DNA from: a virus | Strand: one strand, 5' to 3' | Virus record (IMG/VR): IMGVR_UViG_3300021963_000055 | Span: 40,878-104,877 of that record | Length of the DNA stretch: 64,000 nucleotides | In this document: positions 37,130-44,566 of the stretch, in pieces | Layout of the letters: every line of letters begins with the position of its first letter | How positions within the stretch are numbered: position 1 is the stretch's first letter | Made by a program: the position numbers and the translations under genes | Notes under the pieces: generated by a model | Database searches by the model: none | Told to the model about the DNA's origin: nothing | Seen by the model: only the letters and a program-made list of their open reading frames with translations

Positions 37130-37453
37130 TTAACTCACGAATAAATTTGTAGGAGCTGGTAATATTGTACGTGGAGAAGCTGGATTTGTCAAGTCCCCTA
37201 CGTGTGCGGATGGCCTTCCATTAATAAAAACTTTACTTGGCGCAATAATTGTTCTTGCTAATGGTGGACAAAAAGTGTCTTTACATACTGGAAAACCTGG
37301 AGCTGGGGTTAAAACGTCTCCAGCTTTTGCTCGTGGGCGACCTTGAGAAAAAACTGTAGATATGATAGGTGTAACTACATTAGGAGGGTATACACAACAA
37401 GGTCTAGTAGATACAGAGTCGGGGTTTCCTAATGCTGCAATTGGTCTTGTCAT
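37130..37453 (-). CDS. PAAR-domain baseplate spike tip protein
   Basis: 107 residues from ATG 37453, whose ATGA overlaps the stop of the preceding gene; a start 11 codons upstream would overlap more. Contains Pro/Ala/Gly-rich repeats ('GNPDSVSTRPCCVYPP', 'GQGRPRAKAGDVLTP'-like and 'VFINGRPSAHVGDLTNP') and the 'GRPxAxxGD' motifs typical of PAAR, plus Cys and His residues that could bind the tip metal ion. PAAR proteins sharpen the central spike that pierces the cell envelope. Confidence 0.85.
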   Translation of the reverse strand: MTRPIAALGNPDSVSTRPCCVYPPNVVTPIISTVFSQGRPRAKAGDVLTPAPGFPVCKDTFCPPLARTIIAPSKVFINGRPSAHVGDLTNPASPRTILPAPTNLFVS

Positions 37454-40400
37454 AGAACCTCTTTGTTTTGAATCTCTACTGGCCAATATTGAGAAATGTA
37501 ATTGTCTTTTCCATAACTATGTACTGTAAAAGTACTGCCTTCAAATGGAACTAAAATACTTCCAAATAGATAAACTTCACCCGACTCAATAGTTCCAGAT
37601 CCATCTGCAGTTGCAGTAAATACAGTTCCTGCAGTGTACCCATCAGGAGCACCATAATCTTTCCAATTTACACTTCCGAGAGTCTTTATTATATATGTAA
37701 TTCCTTGTTCGATAAATGCAGAGTTAGAACTTTCTTCAAATGTATAAGTTGTATTAAACATTTGACGTGTGCAACTTAAAAATTGAGTTTCTGTTTTATC
37801 TTTATAATATATAATTTCCTCTCCCAAATAGTAATGCATTAATGTTTCATTTTTTGTTTCTAAATTTATATGTTTTTTGATAATAAATTTTGGAATAATT
37901 ATATACCCAGAAGAAATAAATTGACTTGTATCATCAACTTTTATTACAGTATCATTTGGTTTCAATTCTTCTGTTAATTTTGCATATGGGGGTTCATCAA
38001 TAAATGGATTTCCTTTATTTTTAACTGCTTTTGCAATTGTTTTGCTTACTTCATTTACTCTAAAGTTTAAAATTTTTGGATATCCCGATTGATAATTAGT
38101 TCCATATATATCGGATGCAAGATTTGCTTCTCCATGCCAAATATATTGCGGTGCAGGTCCTGCAGCCCAAGCTTTTGTCCCACCACCCAAAACAACATTA
38201 AAAGGCTCAGATGCTGTGGTAACACTGGTTATAAACCCATTTGAATCTTTATTGGTGAGAATACGAAGGCCATCTATAGGATTAATATCAGGACCAGTTT
38301 GACCGTTTGAACTAGCATTCCCAGTCCATCTAGGAATAGATTTTAACATAATAGTAATTCTATTCTCTTCTGAATCTGGAATTAAACTTGAATCACTAGT
38401 AAAACTAAAATCATCAATTATATACTCTAAAGATTTAAATCTTGGAGGAATACGATATCCAGTGTTACTTCTAAATATTTTTCCAGATTTATCTTCGCCC
38501 TCAATAGATGGAGGTAAGTTTGGAATAGTAGTTTTCTTTGGTACAGAAGAACCAATTGTACCTACTGCCCTCAAAAGAATATTTTGTAAAGAATTTTCAT
38601 CTGAAATAACTCTTTTATACATTTCTTGTGGAAGATTTAATGAAGCTACATCAAAACCTCCCTGAAGATTTGATGTAATAAGATTACTTAATTCATCTTG
38701 ATTTAAAGCATCAGGAGTTTTAACATCTACACATTCATCATAACCTGCATTTTTTTCAACTGGATTAATATATTCTTTAAAAGTATCAAATTCTTGATGT
38801 GGATAATATACTTTACTATAGTCTGGATTAATTACACTGTCACATTCTATATCTTTGACTGATACCACAACTTTATTATTTAATCGTTGGTTCTCAAAAT
38901 TTATAATTTCTTTTTGAATTGCAACATAATTAGAATTTTTTAATTTTAAAGTCCAAGTTTCTAATTCTTCTTTTTCAGCAGGCCGTTTAAAATAAGTCCA
39001 AAAAATATTATTTACTTCATATCTATCATTTGTGGCAGGACTAACACATAAAAATTTCTCTTTAATGTAGTAAGTTCCATCATTTAATATTACATTTCCA
39101 AGTAAATATTTGCCAGTTTCATCCTCAAGAGGAGTAGTTTCACAAAAATTATCTTTAGAATAAAATAATGGAGTATATGTATAGAATTTTTTGTCATTAC
39201 TGATATAAACTCCGCATACTGCAGATCTGTCAATAATACCTTTACCTGCAACTACTTTAATTCTATTTGGCGCAATTAGAGCAGAACCCTGAACTCGGGT
39301 TACACTCCAACCACGAATATAGGTATTAACCTTGTTGCTATCACGTTTAAACCAAACTCTAAAGGTTTTTGTATTTACAACGTCTACTTTAGAGACAAAA
39401 TTAAAAGAATTTTTGACTCCAGATGCAGATTGATCATCAGTAATTCTAATATTTACATCAGATGGTTTAGTAATTGTAGTTGAATCTAAAAATGTAACTT
39501 CATAGTACTTCCTATTCAAGCTATCATTAGATCCACCTTCATCGTTTTGGTTCTTTGCTACAACTTTAATGTCCTTTGAGCTGCTTAGTTGTATATTTTT
39601 GTTTTTATTGTCGTTAAAAACATGATAAACAGTACTTGTATACTGAGGAGTTGAAGGGGTATTTTTTGCATAGAAGGCGTCTTTAACAAAATTAGCACTT
39701 CCACCACTAATTTCTGCGTAACAAAGAATCTGATTTGAAATATTATTTACTAATTCTGTCTTAGTAAAGGCCACATTACGAACTTTTCGCTTATTTTTGT
39801 ACTTTAGTGGCTTAGATAAGAAGATTTTAAGCCCTTGAATACCTTCAACAACAGTATCTTTTTGAATTCCATAACCAGAAACCTTATCTCCAATATTAAT
39901 AATTCTATCTTCAGTATCATCATTTTTGTTTACAAAGATAAATGATGGGGTTTTATTTTTTTCAGATAGTTTAGAGACTCTTCTACGAACGGTTTCTGAA
40001 GTACGAATGGTTTTTTCGTTCAAATATTCTGAATTATAGTTTACAACTTTATTTACAGTCCAACCATTGATGACATCACCAACGGCAATCATATCTTTAT
40101 TAGCAGTATTTTCATAAAAGAAAAAGATTTTATTGTCTATTGTACCACCATGATACACAATAGTTCCTTCTGGAATTCCCTCAACTTGACTATCAACTCT
40201 AGCTAAGTTAAAAGTGCCAGATACAGTAGTACTTTCAACTGCATAAACTGGACAACCTGCCGCACCGTCAGGTGAAGGAGGTGGAGTAGTTACTGTAATG
40301 CCACCAGCAGGACGACTTGGCAACGTATGAGTTAGTGGCCATTCAAAAATATGAAAGAAATATTGTTCATCATATGAAGGATCAGCTTTGCAATATCTTC

Positions 40401-40746
40401 TATAAACTGGTTTAGAAATTATTTCATCATCATTAGATGAAATAATTTCATACTCTGGCTGATAATAAACAGTATCAATAAAATTAACTACGTCTCCACT
40501 TGCGTTTTCTGGATTATTCAGATCAGGAACTTTGATGATAGACTTTTTTAGTTTTTCTTGCTTAGTTCCATTTATAATTGTTTTTCTAGATGCACTGGGT
40601 GGCCTGACTTCAAACCAGTGCTTTTCTTTATAATTAAATTCTATTGTAATTTTAGCTGGAGGTCCATTTTCTGGCGGAGGGCACTGATCATAAGTAAAAG
40701 TTAATTTTGCATCAATTGCCTCTGATTTTCCACTGCAGTTAGCCAT
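37450..40746 (-). CDS. Large virion structural protein of unknown fold (1098 residues)
   Basis: Lies between the AbrB-like gene and PAAR, which suggests a baseplate hub, spike or fibre protein. The N-terminus ('MANCSGKSEAIDAKLTFTYD') lacks a signal peptide. The middle has many strand-turn units ('NIGDKVSGYGIQKDTVVEGI', 'IFLSKPLKYKNKRKV'). The last 180 residues contain 'LGEEIIYYKDKTETQFLSC' then 'TRQM', a motif shared with the 3319-residue tail protein. An ATAAATA box overlaps the start codon. I do not recognise a T4 counterpart; similar large proteins occur beside PAAR in cyanophages. Confidence 0.82.
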   Translation of the reverse strand: MANCSGKSEAIDAKLTFTYDQCPPPENGPPAKITIEFNYKEKHWFEVRPPSASRKTIINGTKQEKLKKSIIKVPDLNNPENASGDVVNFIDTVYYQPEYEIISSNDDEIISKPVYRRYCKADPSYDEQYFFHIFEWPLTHTLPSRPAGGITVTTPPPSPDGAAGCPVYAVESTTVSGTFNLARVDSQVEGIPEGTIVYHGGTIDNKIFFFYENTANKDMIAVGDVINGWTVNKVVNYNSEYLNEKTIRTSETVRRRVSKLSEKNKTPSFIFVNKNDDTEDRIINIGDKVSGYGIQKDTVVEGIQGLKIFLSKPLKYKNKRKVRNVAFTKTELVNNISNQILCYAEISGGSANFVKDAFYAKNTPSTPQYTSTVYHVFNDNKNKNIQLSSSKDIKVVAKNQNDEGGSNDSLNRKYYEVTFLDSTTITKPSDVNIRITDDQSASGVKNSFNFVSKVDVVNTKTFRVWFKRDSNKVNTYIRGWSVTRVQGSALIAPNRIKVVAGKGIIDRSAVCGVYISNDKKFYTYTPLFYSKDNFCETTPLEDETGKYLLGNVILNDGTYYIKEKFLCVSPATNDRYEVNNIFWTYFKRPAEKEELETWTLKLKNSNYVAIQKEIINFENQRLNNKVVVSVKDIECDSVINPDYSKVYYPHQEFDTFKEYINPVEKNAGYDECVDVKTPDALNQDELSNLITSNLQGGFDVASLNLPQEMYKRVISDENSLQNILLRAVGTIGSSVPKKTTIPNLPPSIEGEDKSGKIFRSNTGYRIPPRFKSLEYIIDDFSFTSDSSLIPDSEENRITIMLKSIPRWTGNASSNGQTGPDINPIDGLRILTNKDSNGFITSVTTASEPFNVVLGGGTKAWAAGPAPQYIWHGEANLASDIYGTNYQSGYPKILNFRVNEVSKTIAKAVKNKGNPFIDEPPYAKLTEELKPNDTVIKVDDTSQFISSGYIIIPKFIIKKHINLETKNETLMHYYLGEEIIYYKDKTETQFLSCTRQMFNTTYTFEESSNSAFIEQGITYIIKTLGSVNWKDYGAPDGYTAGTVFTATADGSGTIESGEVYLFGSILVPFEGSTFTVHSYGKDNYISQYWPVEIQNKEVL

Positions 40747-40769
40747 ATTTATTAAGAACGGATAAAGCC

Positions 40770-40952
40770 TTAGTCTCCTACTTTATGTATGCGAATTCCT
40801 GGAGTATCATGATGATCAAAGTACTCAAACTCTAAAGTATCTCCCTCTTGCCATTGCATCTCATCGAGGATCTCATCAGGAAATGTAATGAAGTACTCAC
40901 CAGATTTGTCATCATATTGCACTTCAGTTGTAAACGAAGAAAGACTAGACAT
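40770..40952 (-). CDS. AbrB/MazE-like small protein
   Basis: 60 residues. 'TTEVQYDDKSGEYFITFPDE' followed by 'ILDEMQWQEGDTLEFEYFD' has the strand, 'P.e.l..l.w.eGD.l' turn and strand pattern of the SpoVT/AbrB swapped-hairpin DNA-binding domain. It is transcribed divergently from the plus-strand gene at 41006 across a 53-nt spacer, so it could regulate that pair. DNA binding is inferred, not shown. Confidence 0.72.
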   Translation of the reverse strand: MSSLSSFTTEVQYDDKSGEYFITFPDEILDEMQWQEGDTLEFEYFDHHDTPGIRIHKVGD

Positions 40953-40986
40953 TTTTATTTTTTAAAACTTACAGTATATAGCCAAA

Positions 40987-40993
40987 ATAAATA
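40987..40993 (+). promoter_or_regulatory. Late-promoter-like box for the plus-strand gene
   Basis: ATAAATA within an AT palindrome (AAATATTT) in the divergent 53-nt spacer, 13 nt before the ATG at 41006. The palindrome also presents an AT-rich face to the minus-strand gene. The distance is shorter than for other late genes, so support is modest. Confidence 0.35.
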
Positions 40994-41005
40994 TTTAAAA
41001 AACAC

Positions 41006-41416
41006 ATGAAAACATACTCCGAATTCATTACAGAAGCTAAAAGAATTAAGATGACAAGATATTATCATGGGACATCATCATCTTCTGCAGATAGCATTCA
41101 TAAGTCAGGGTTTAAAGGCTCTGAAGTACATGCATCAACATCTGCTAGAACTGCAGATGCTTTTGGTAAGAGGTATGGTAAGGATACTAGAACTCTTTCA
41201 ATTCGTGTCCCTTCAAAATCAAAGCATGTAGAAAAAACAAAGGGTCAGCAAGGTATTGATGCTTGGGGAAGAAGACATCACTCTGCTATAATGAGTCCAG
41301 AGTATGCTTCTAAACACATTACAAAATCACCAACAATTCCTGCACCTAAGGTTCCAAAGAAGTATGCACATCTGAGTCCTTTTAAAAAACGAACTAAAAC
41401 TCAAATAAAAAAATAA
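41006..41416 (+). CDS. Putative capsid-targeted mini ADP-ribosyltransferase-like protein
   Basis: 136 residues, the only supported plus-strand gene. The N-terminus MKTYSEFITEA is almost identical to the T4 capsid-targeting sequence of internal proteins and Alt (MKTYQEFIAEA), and contains a gp21 cleavage motif (I8-T9-E10, then A11). After it, 'YYHGTSSSSADSIHKSGF' and 'ASTSARTADAFGKRYG' resemble the first two conserved segments of ADP-ribosyltransferase folds (His/Arg motif, then STS). The C-terminal third is Lys/Pro-rich and unstructured. Mature protein (about 126 residues) is very basic, as T4 internal proteins are. A catalytic Glu is not certain, so activity is inferred. It is followed by its own terminator. 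Confidence 0.75.
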   Translation: MKTYSEFITEAKRIKMTRYYHGTSSSSADSIHKSGFKGSEVHASTSARTADAFGKRYGKDTRTLSIRVPSKSKHVEKTKGQQGIDAWGRRHHSAIMSPEYASKHITKSPTIPAPKVPKKYAHLSPFKKRTKTQIKK

Positions 41417-41424
41417 ATTATTTT

Positions 41425-41459
41425 TTCCGAGGATCTAAACGGTTCTCGGAATTTTTTTT
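41425..41459 (+). terminator. Rho-independent terminator of the plus-strand gene
   Basis: Stem TTCCGAG/CTCGGAA (41425-41431, 41445-41451) with a 13-nt loop, followed by eight T. It begins 9 nt after the stop codon. The strand between here and 41557 holds another hairpin (GCCCTC/GAGGGC near 41493-41513) and no gene. Confidence 0.8.
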
Positions 41460-41557
41460 GCTGAAAATTTTTTCCGAGATTATTTTGATGCCCTCGGTAA
41501 GGCAGAGGGCAATATATCTGAATTGCTCGGAATACGTTGTGCGGGTAGGGAGGGGCT

Positions 41558-41935
41558 TCATTTTTTTCCAAAGGTATTTCCTACCATCCATCGTTGGTTT
41601 TCCTTTCTATCTACCCATCTCAGATTTTCTATGGAGTTGTTTTGTTTGTTTCCATCAATATGGTCTACTTCTTTGAAATTTTGTGGGTTTTCTATAAGGG
41701 TCTCTGCTATGAGTCTATGTGAGTAATATTTGATTTGTTTTGTAGTCCTTCCGTTTGCATCCTTTAGAGAAATATTGATAGATTGATACCTATCAGATTC
41801 TTTGAGACCTCCTCGTGGATTTTGAGTCATTTTTCTAGCTTCTCCTCGTCTATGAGGATTTCTGTGCCACTCAGTCCATATAGAGCCATCTTCACAGACA
41901 TAGTATCCTTCAAATTTTGTTGGAAATTTTTTCAT
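41558..41935 (-). CDS. HNH homing endonuclease
   Basis: 125 residues. N-terminal NUMOD4-like part ('FEGYYVCEDGSIWTEWHRNP') and a C-terminal HNH_3 core 'HRLIAETLIEN' plus 'EVDHIDGNKQNNSIENLRWV', with the H-N-H residues in place (D-H-I-D-G-N, then N). Such genes are free-standing or intron-borne nucleases that spread by cutting uninvaded relatives. No intron signature was detected in the neighbours, so it appears free-standing. It sits at the boundary between the late block and the GC-rich island. Confidence 0.9.
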   Translation of the reverse strand: MKKFPTKFEGYYVCEDGSIWTEWHRNPHRRGEARKMTQNPRGGLKESDRYQSINISLKDANGRTTKQIKYYSHRLIAETLIENPQNFKEVDHIDGNKQNNSIENLRWVDRKENQRWMVGNTFGKK

Positions 41936-42140
41936 GATATTTTGGAAATTTTTTTTTATTTAAATCACTATATCTAGGTCGATCTAGGAATGGTATAGCT
42001 TAGGGTAGTTAAGGCTTTTTGTACGGGTACGGGGGGCGGCGACCCATAAGGGCCGCTTATACTGCCCCTGCCCACTGATAAGCACTGCTGATGGATCAGA
42101 TCTGCTGATGGGTGGGGGAGGCTGGCTCCCCCTCTGCTTA
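41936..42140 (-). other. Gene-free GC-rich boundary segment
   Basis: 205 nt between the HNH gene and the first gene of the GC-rich island. It holds repeated words (CTGATAAGCA, and CTGCTGATGG twice near 42085-42110) and a strong hairpin GGGGGAG/CTCCCCC (42114-42132) just past the stop of the 55-residue gene, probably its terminator. No supported coding frame. Confidence 0.5.
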
Positions 42141-42308
42141 TCAGTCCCAGAGCAGGTTGGCGATGGCTTCCAGTCGCTGCTGGCGGGTGGCCAGCTCGGC
42201 TTCGATGGCCTCGGCTTCCTGTTCGGTAGGGTTGCCCTCATCGAGCCATTCCATCAGCTGGAAGCTGCTCAGGTCGTCGAAAGCGGTGGCGATGGTTGCG
42301 TCGAGCAT
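42141..42308 (-). CDS. Small acidic protein in GC-rich island
   Basis: 55 residues: 'MLDATIATAFDDLSSFQLME', 'WLDEGNPTEQEAEAIEAELA', 'TRQQRLEAIANLLWD'. Glu/Ala-rich helical protein. Codons are strongly GC-ending (GCC, CTG, GAC), unlike the late phage genes and unlike the 44-64 kb genes. A TAGACT -10-like box precedes it (42335-42340). Not recognised. Confidence 0.65.
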   Translation of the reverse strand: MLDATIATAFDDLSSFQLMEWLDEGNPTEQEAEAIEAELATRQQRLEAIANLLWD

Positions 42309-42382
42309 GGTTGGCTCCGTTGGTTTGCTTGATCAGTCTACCATGGATGGGGCCAGCTTGTGGCCAGCCCCGTTACAAAGGT

Positions 42383-42697
42383 TTACACAGGGCTGGGGCG
42401 ATCCTGGCTCCAGCGAACTAGCCTGCGGTTGCTGGCCTTGCTGTAGACTCGGTTGCCAATGGTTCGGCCATCGGCCAGCGTGATCACGCTGCGGCCAGCG
42501 GCGTCAGCAGCAGCCTGCAGAGCCTGGCGTCCCAGCTTGCGCTCCTCCTTGAGAGCAGTCTCACTGGTGGCCAGATCAAACAGCCACTGTGCCCGATGGC
42601 GGCCAACGATGACGCCATGGCGGATGGTGACCTTGGCAACAGCAACAGCCACTGCGGTGGGGATGCTGGTGCGGGTGAGGCGGTCAGAGCGGGTCAT
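42383..42697 (-). CDS. Small basic protein of unknown function, GC-rich island
   Basis: 104 residues, 'MTRSDRLTRTSIPTAVAVAV' then 'KVTIRHGVIVGRHRAQWLFD' and 'LATSETALKEERKLGRQALQ'. Arg/Ala-rich with GC-ending codons; no membrane or catalytic motif recognised. A sigma70-type promoter lies 44 nt upstream, and a hairpin with the GGTAGACT box follows its stop, so it is a single-gene unit. Confidence 0.7.
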   Translation of the reverse strand: MTRSDRLTRTSIPTAVAVAVAKVTIRHGVIVGRHRAQWLFDLATSETALKEERKLGRQALQAAADAAGRSVITLADGRTIGNRVYSKASNRRLVRWSQDRPSPV

Positions 42698-42740
42698 GGT
42701 CTCAGGTGGTTGTGGGGGCTTCTCTCGCCCCCGTGTTCAA

Positions 42741-42768
42741 ATTATAGGGCATGGGTGGGGGCTGTCGA
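42741..42768 (-). promoter_or_regulatory. Sigma70-type promoter upstream of the 104-residue gene
   Basis: Minus strand TCGACA (42768-42763), 16-nt spacer, TATAAT (42746-42741), 44 nt before the ATG at 42697. It lies in the gap after the gp88-family gene. Confidence 0.65.
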
Positions 42769-42802
42769 TGCCCCAGACCCGAACTGTTACAAACCGAAAT
42801 AA

Positions 42803-43561
42803 TTATACTTTAGCGGCCAGAATAGCCTGGCGTTCCTTCCTGTAACCGCTGAACTTACCAGCACGGCGGCGAGCATGGACAGCTTTGCCATAGGTTGAAC
42901 CTTTAGGCTGTGTTGAGTGTACCAACAGTGCAAACGGTTTGTCACCAAAACAGTGCGAGTCGTCGTGATCAACCTCTAGCCCAATCGCTTCAGCTTCTTC
43001 ATCGTTATGCACAACTTTACTGTAGCGAGTGAACACACCTGCGTCGATATAGTGGTCGAATTTGCCACCATAACTTGCCGTCATGAAGAAGTTAGAGGGC
43101 AACTCCAAACCTACAAACAGTGGCAGGTTTTTGCTGTAGCAGTAGAACTTGAGATCAGGGTTCAGCTTTGCCACTGTGATCCAGGCATCCAGATAGGCAC
43201 CCGAGAAGAAATCACCAGACTCGTGAATCCTGACGAGTTTGCTATTCTTCTTGCGAGCATTCTGCAGGCTGTTGTTGATCAGTTCGGCTGCAGTGTTGGT
43301 TTGGATCGCCTCAACAACCAGCTGCAGATTGCGAGCCCGAGCATAGAAAGGGCCATCGTATTGTGCTTCACTAGTTGCAGCAAAACACCTAAATTGTGTT
43401 TGAGGGCCATCCTGAACTTTACGCTTGCCGTCTTCATTAACAACAGCAAACGAGAGACAGAATAGAGCGCCAGGGCAGGTTTTGCCAGCTGGCAGGCTAA
43501 AGATCAGGGTGCCCTTACCGAGCTTGGCGTTACCGTGGCTGAAGGTCAGAAGGTCAGACAT
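42803..43561 (-). CDS. Gp88-family phage protein
   Basis: 252 residues. 'LLTFSHGNAKLGKGTLIFSLPAGKTCPGA' (shown here in two parts: TFSHGNAKLGKGTLIFSLPA and GKTCPGALFC), 'RIHESGDFFSGAYLDAWITV' and 'FYCYSKNLPLFV' match the pattern of the GP88 family (first seen in mycobacteriophages), which has conserved Cys, the S/R-GDFF motif and a TIM-barrel-like layout. The biochemical role of this family is unknown to me. It is GC-rich, unlike surrounding phage genes, and is flanked by hairpin/promoter units. Confidence 0.8.
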   Translation of the reverse strand: MSDLLTFSHGNAKLGKGTLIFSLPAGKTCPGALFCLSFAVVNEDGKRKVQDGPQTQFRCFAATSEAQYDGPFYARARNLQLVVEAIQTNTAAELINNSLQNARKKNSKLVRIHESGDFFSGAYLDAWITVAKLNPDLKFYCYSKNLPLFVGLELPSNFFMTASYGGKFDHYIDAGVFTRYSKVVHNDEEAEAIGLEVDHDDSHCFGDKPFALLVHSTQPKGSTYGKAVHARRRAGKFSGYRKERQAILAAKV

Positions 43562-43587
43562 TGGTGGTTTGGGTGTGAACTGAGGTT

Positions 43588-43623
43588 AGTCTACCAGATG
43601 GGAAGGGCCAGGCTGGCTGGCCC
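43588..43623 (-). terminator. Hairpin plus -10-like box at a gene boundary in the GC-rich island
   Basis: Stem GGGCCA/TGGCCC (43605-43610, 43618-43623) just past the stop of the 88-residue gene, followed 12 nt later on the minus strand by GGTAGACT (43593-43588) upstream of the gp88-family start. The same order (CTTTGyAACrGGG hairpin, then GGTAGACT) occurs at 42335-42371 before the 55-residue gene. Confidence 0.55.
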
Positions 43624-43634
43624 TGTTGCAAAGC

Positions 43635-43901
43635 TTAATGCTGTGTCACCCAGTGGTCCATGGTCATGATCCAACCCTCACCGTGCCACGTATGGAAGCG
43701 ATCGGTTTTGAACTGCTCCCACTGGGCTTTGGTGATCAGATGGCCCTCAACCCATACCAGGGTCTGATCCTGCTCCCGCTCAGCTTGCTTGGCCCCAGCC
43801 CGCACCCGAAACATTTCGGCTGCAATGGTTCCCTGGCTGGCGTCAGGGCCGATTCCTGGGAGGTGCTCGGTGTTCAGCATTGGTCCTTTGCGACTGCTCA
43901 C
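43635..43901 (-). CDS. Small protein of unknown function, GC-rich island
   Basis: 88 residues, 'GPDASQGTIAAEMFRVRAGA', 'KQAEREQDQTLVWVEGHLIT', then 'DRFHTWHGEGWIMTMDHWVT'. Trp/His-rich C-terminus. GC-ending codons throughout. The true start could be Met8 (MLNTEHLPG) but I keep the first ATG. No family recognised. Confidence 0.65.
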   Translation of the reverse strand: MSSRKGPMLNTEHLPGIGPDASQGTIAAEMFRVRAGAKQAEREQDQTLVWVEGHLITKAQWEQFKTDRFHTWHGEGWIMTMDHWVTQH

Positions 43902-43957
43902 GAATCCTACACCATCGGGTGAGCCCTGAAGCCCACCCCTGTAACAGAATGAAATAA

Positions 43958-44152
43958 TTACATTTCCAGCTCCCAGTTCTGATCTTTGTGCATATCAACC
44001 CAGAAAATCTCTTCAGGGTCAGCTATACTTGCCAGCAACATTCTGCCATCCATGTGTCGTAGGATGGTGCAATGCTCGCAGCGTTTGAGTGCATTAGCGA
44101 ACCTGTTTTTGGCTTTCTTGCTGATAGGTTTGACTGAAATGATCTGTGCCAT
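43958..44152 (-). CDS. Small protein with CxxC, unknown function
   Basis: 64 residues, 'MAQIISVKPISKKAKNRFAN', 'ALKRCEHCTILRHMDGRMLL', then 'WVDMHKDQNWELEM'. A CEHC pair lies in the middle. Composition returns to normal for the early region. Similar small proteins with 'K.KNRF.N' starts are common in cyanophages. Single gene between non-coding gaps; role unknown. Confidence 0.75.
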   Translation of the reverse strand: MAQIISVKPISKKAKNRFANALKRCEHCTILRHMDGRMLLASIADPEEIFWVDMHKDQNWELEM

Positions 44153-44248
44153 TAGAGTAGTTTCCTCTTGAGAGATTGTAACAGAGTGAAGAACACCAGA
44201 ACAAAAAGAAGCTCGAAAGTCACAGAATGAAACAATGAAGAACTGGAA

Positions 44249-44267
44249 GGGGGGAATTGATCCCCCC
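44249..44267 (-). terminator. GC hairpin downstream of the 87-residue gene
   Basis: Perfect stem GGGGGG-AATTGAT-CCCCCC just past the stop at 44277. No strong T run follows, so it may act as a terminator or an RNA-stability element. The 124-nt gap 44153-44276 holds nothing else I can support. Confidence 0.55.
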
Positions 44268-44276
44268 AGAATCCTA

Positions 44277-44540
44277 TCAGATCGCTTTCAGTTCTTCAGT
44301 CTTGCGAGCATCTGCGATAGTGGAACCGATGCTTACATTCTTCAGGATCTCATCATTGTTGAGCAGATCACTGAGGAATTGAATGTAACTATCTGATGCA
44401 ATAAAGTTGTAAACTTTATCAGGATTGCTGTGATAAGTTATAAAAACATCATTGCTATCTAGGGGCATAGTGATAGATTGAATGGCGCTAGATTGCTCTT
44501 TAGTGAATTGACGATGGATGGGGGAGATTGCAACGGTCAT
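44277..44540 (-). CDS. Small protein of unknown function
   Basis: 87 residues, 'MTVAISPIHRQFTKEQSSAI', 'VFITYHSNPDKVYNFIASDS', 'YIQFLSDLLNNDEILKNVSI'. A mixed alpha/beta pattern; no recognised family. Served by its own sigma70 promoter (44567-44595). It is single-transcription-unit like, ending in a GC hairpin. Confidence 0.75.
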   Translation of the reverse strand: MTVAISPIHRQFTKEQSSAIQSITMPLDSNDVFITYHSNPDKVYNFIASDSYIQFLSDLLNNDEILKNVSIGSTIADARKTEELKAI

Positions 44541-44566
44541 GATGTTTGTTCAGGTGTACGTTTAAT

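Noticed and set aside
41984-42241. 85-codon minus-strand frame overlapping the 55-residue gene
   Set aside because: Pro/Ser/Arg-rich and out of frame; the 55-residue frame has a better start and composition.
42112-42845. Long plus-strand frames in the GC-rich island (123 and 130 codons)
   Set aside because: High GC suppresses stop codons in all frames; the minus-strand genes have promoters, hairpins and plausible composition, the plus frames do not.
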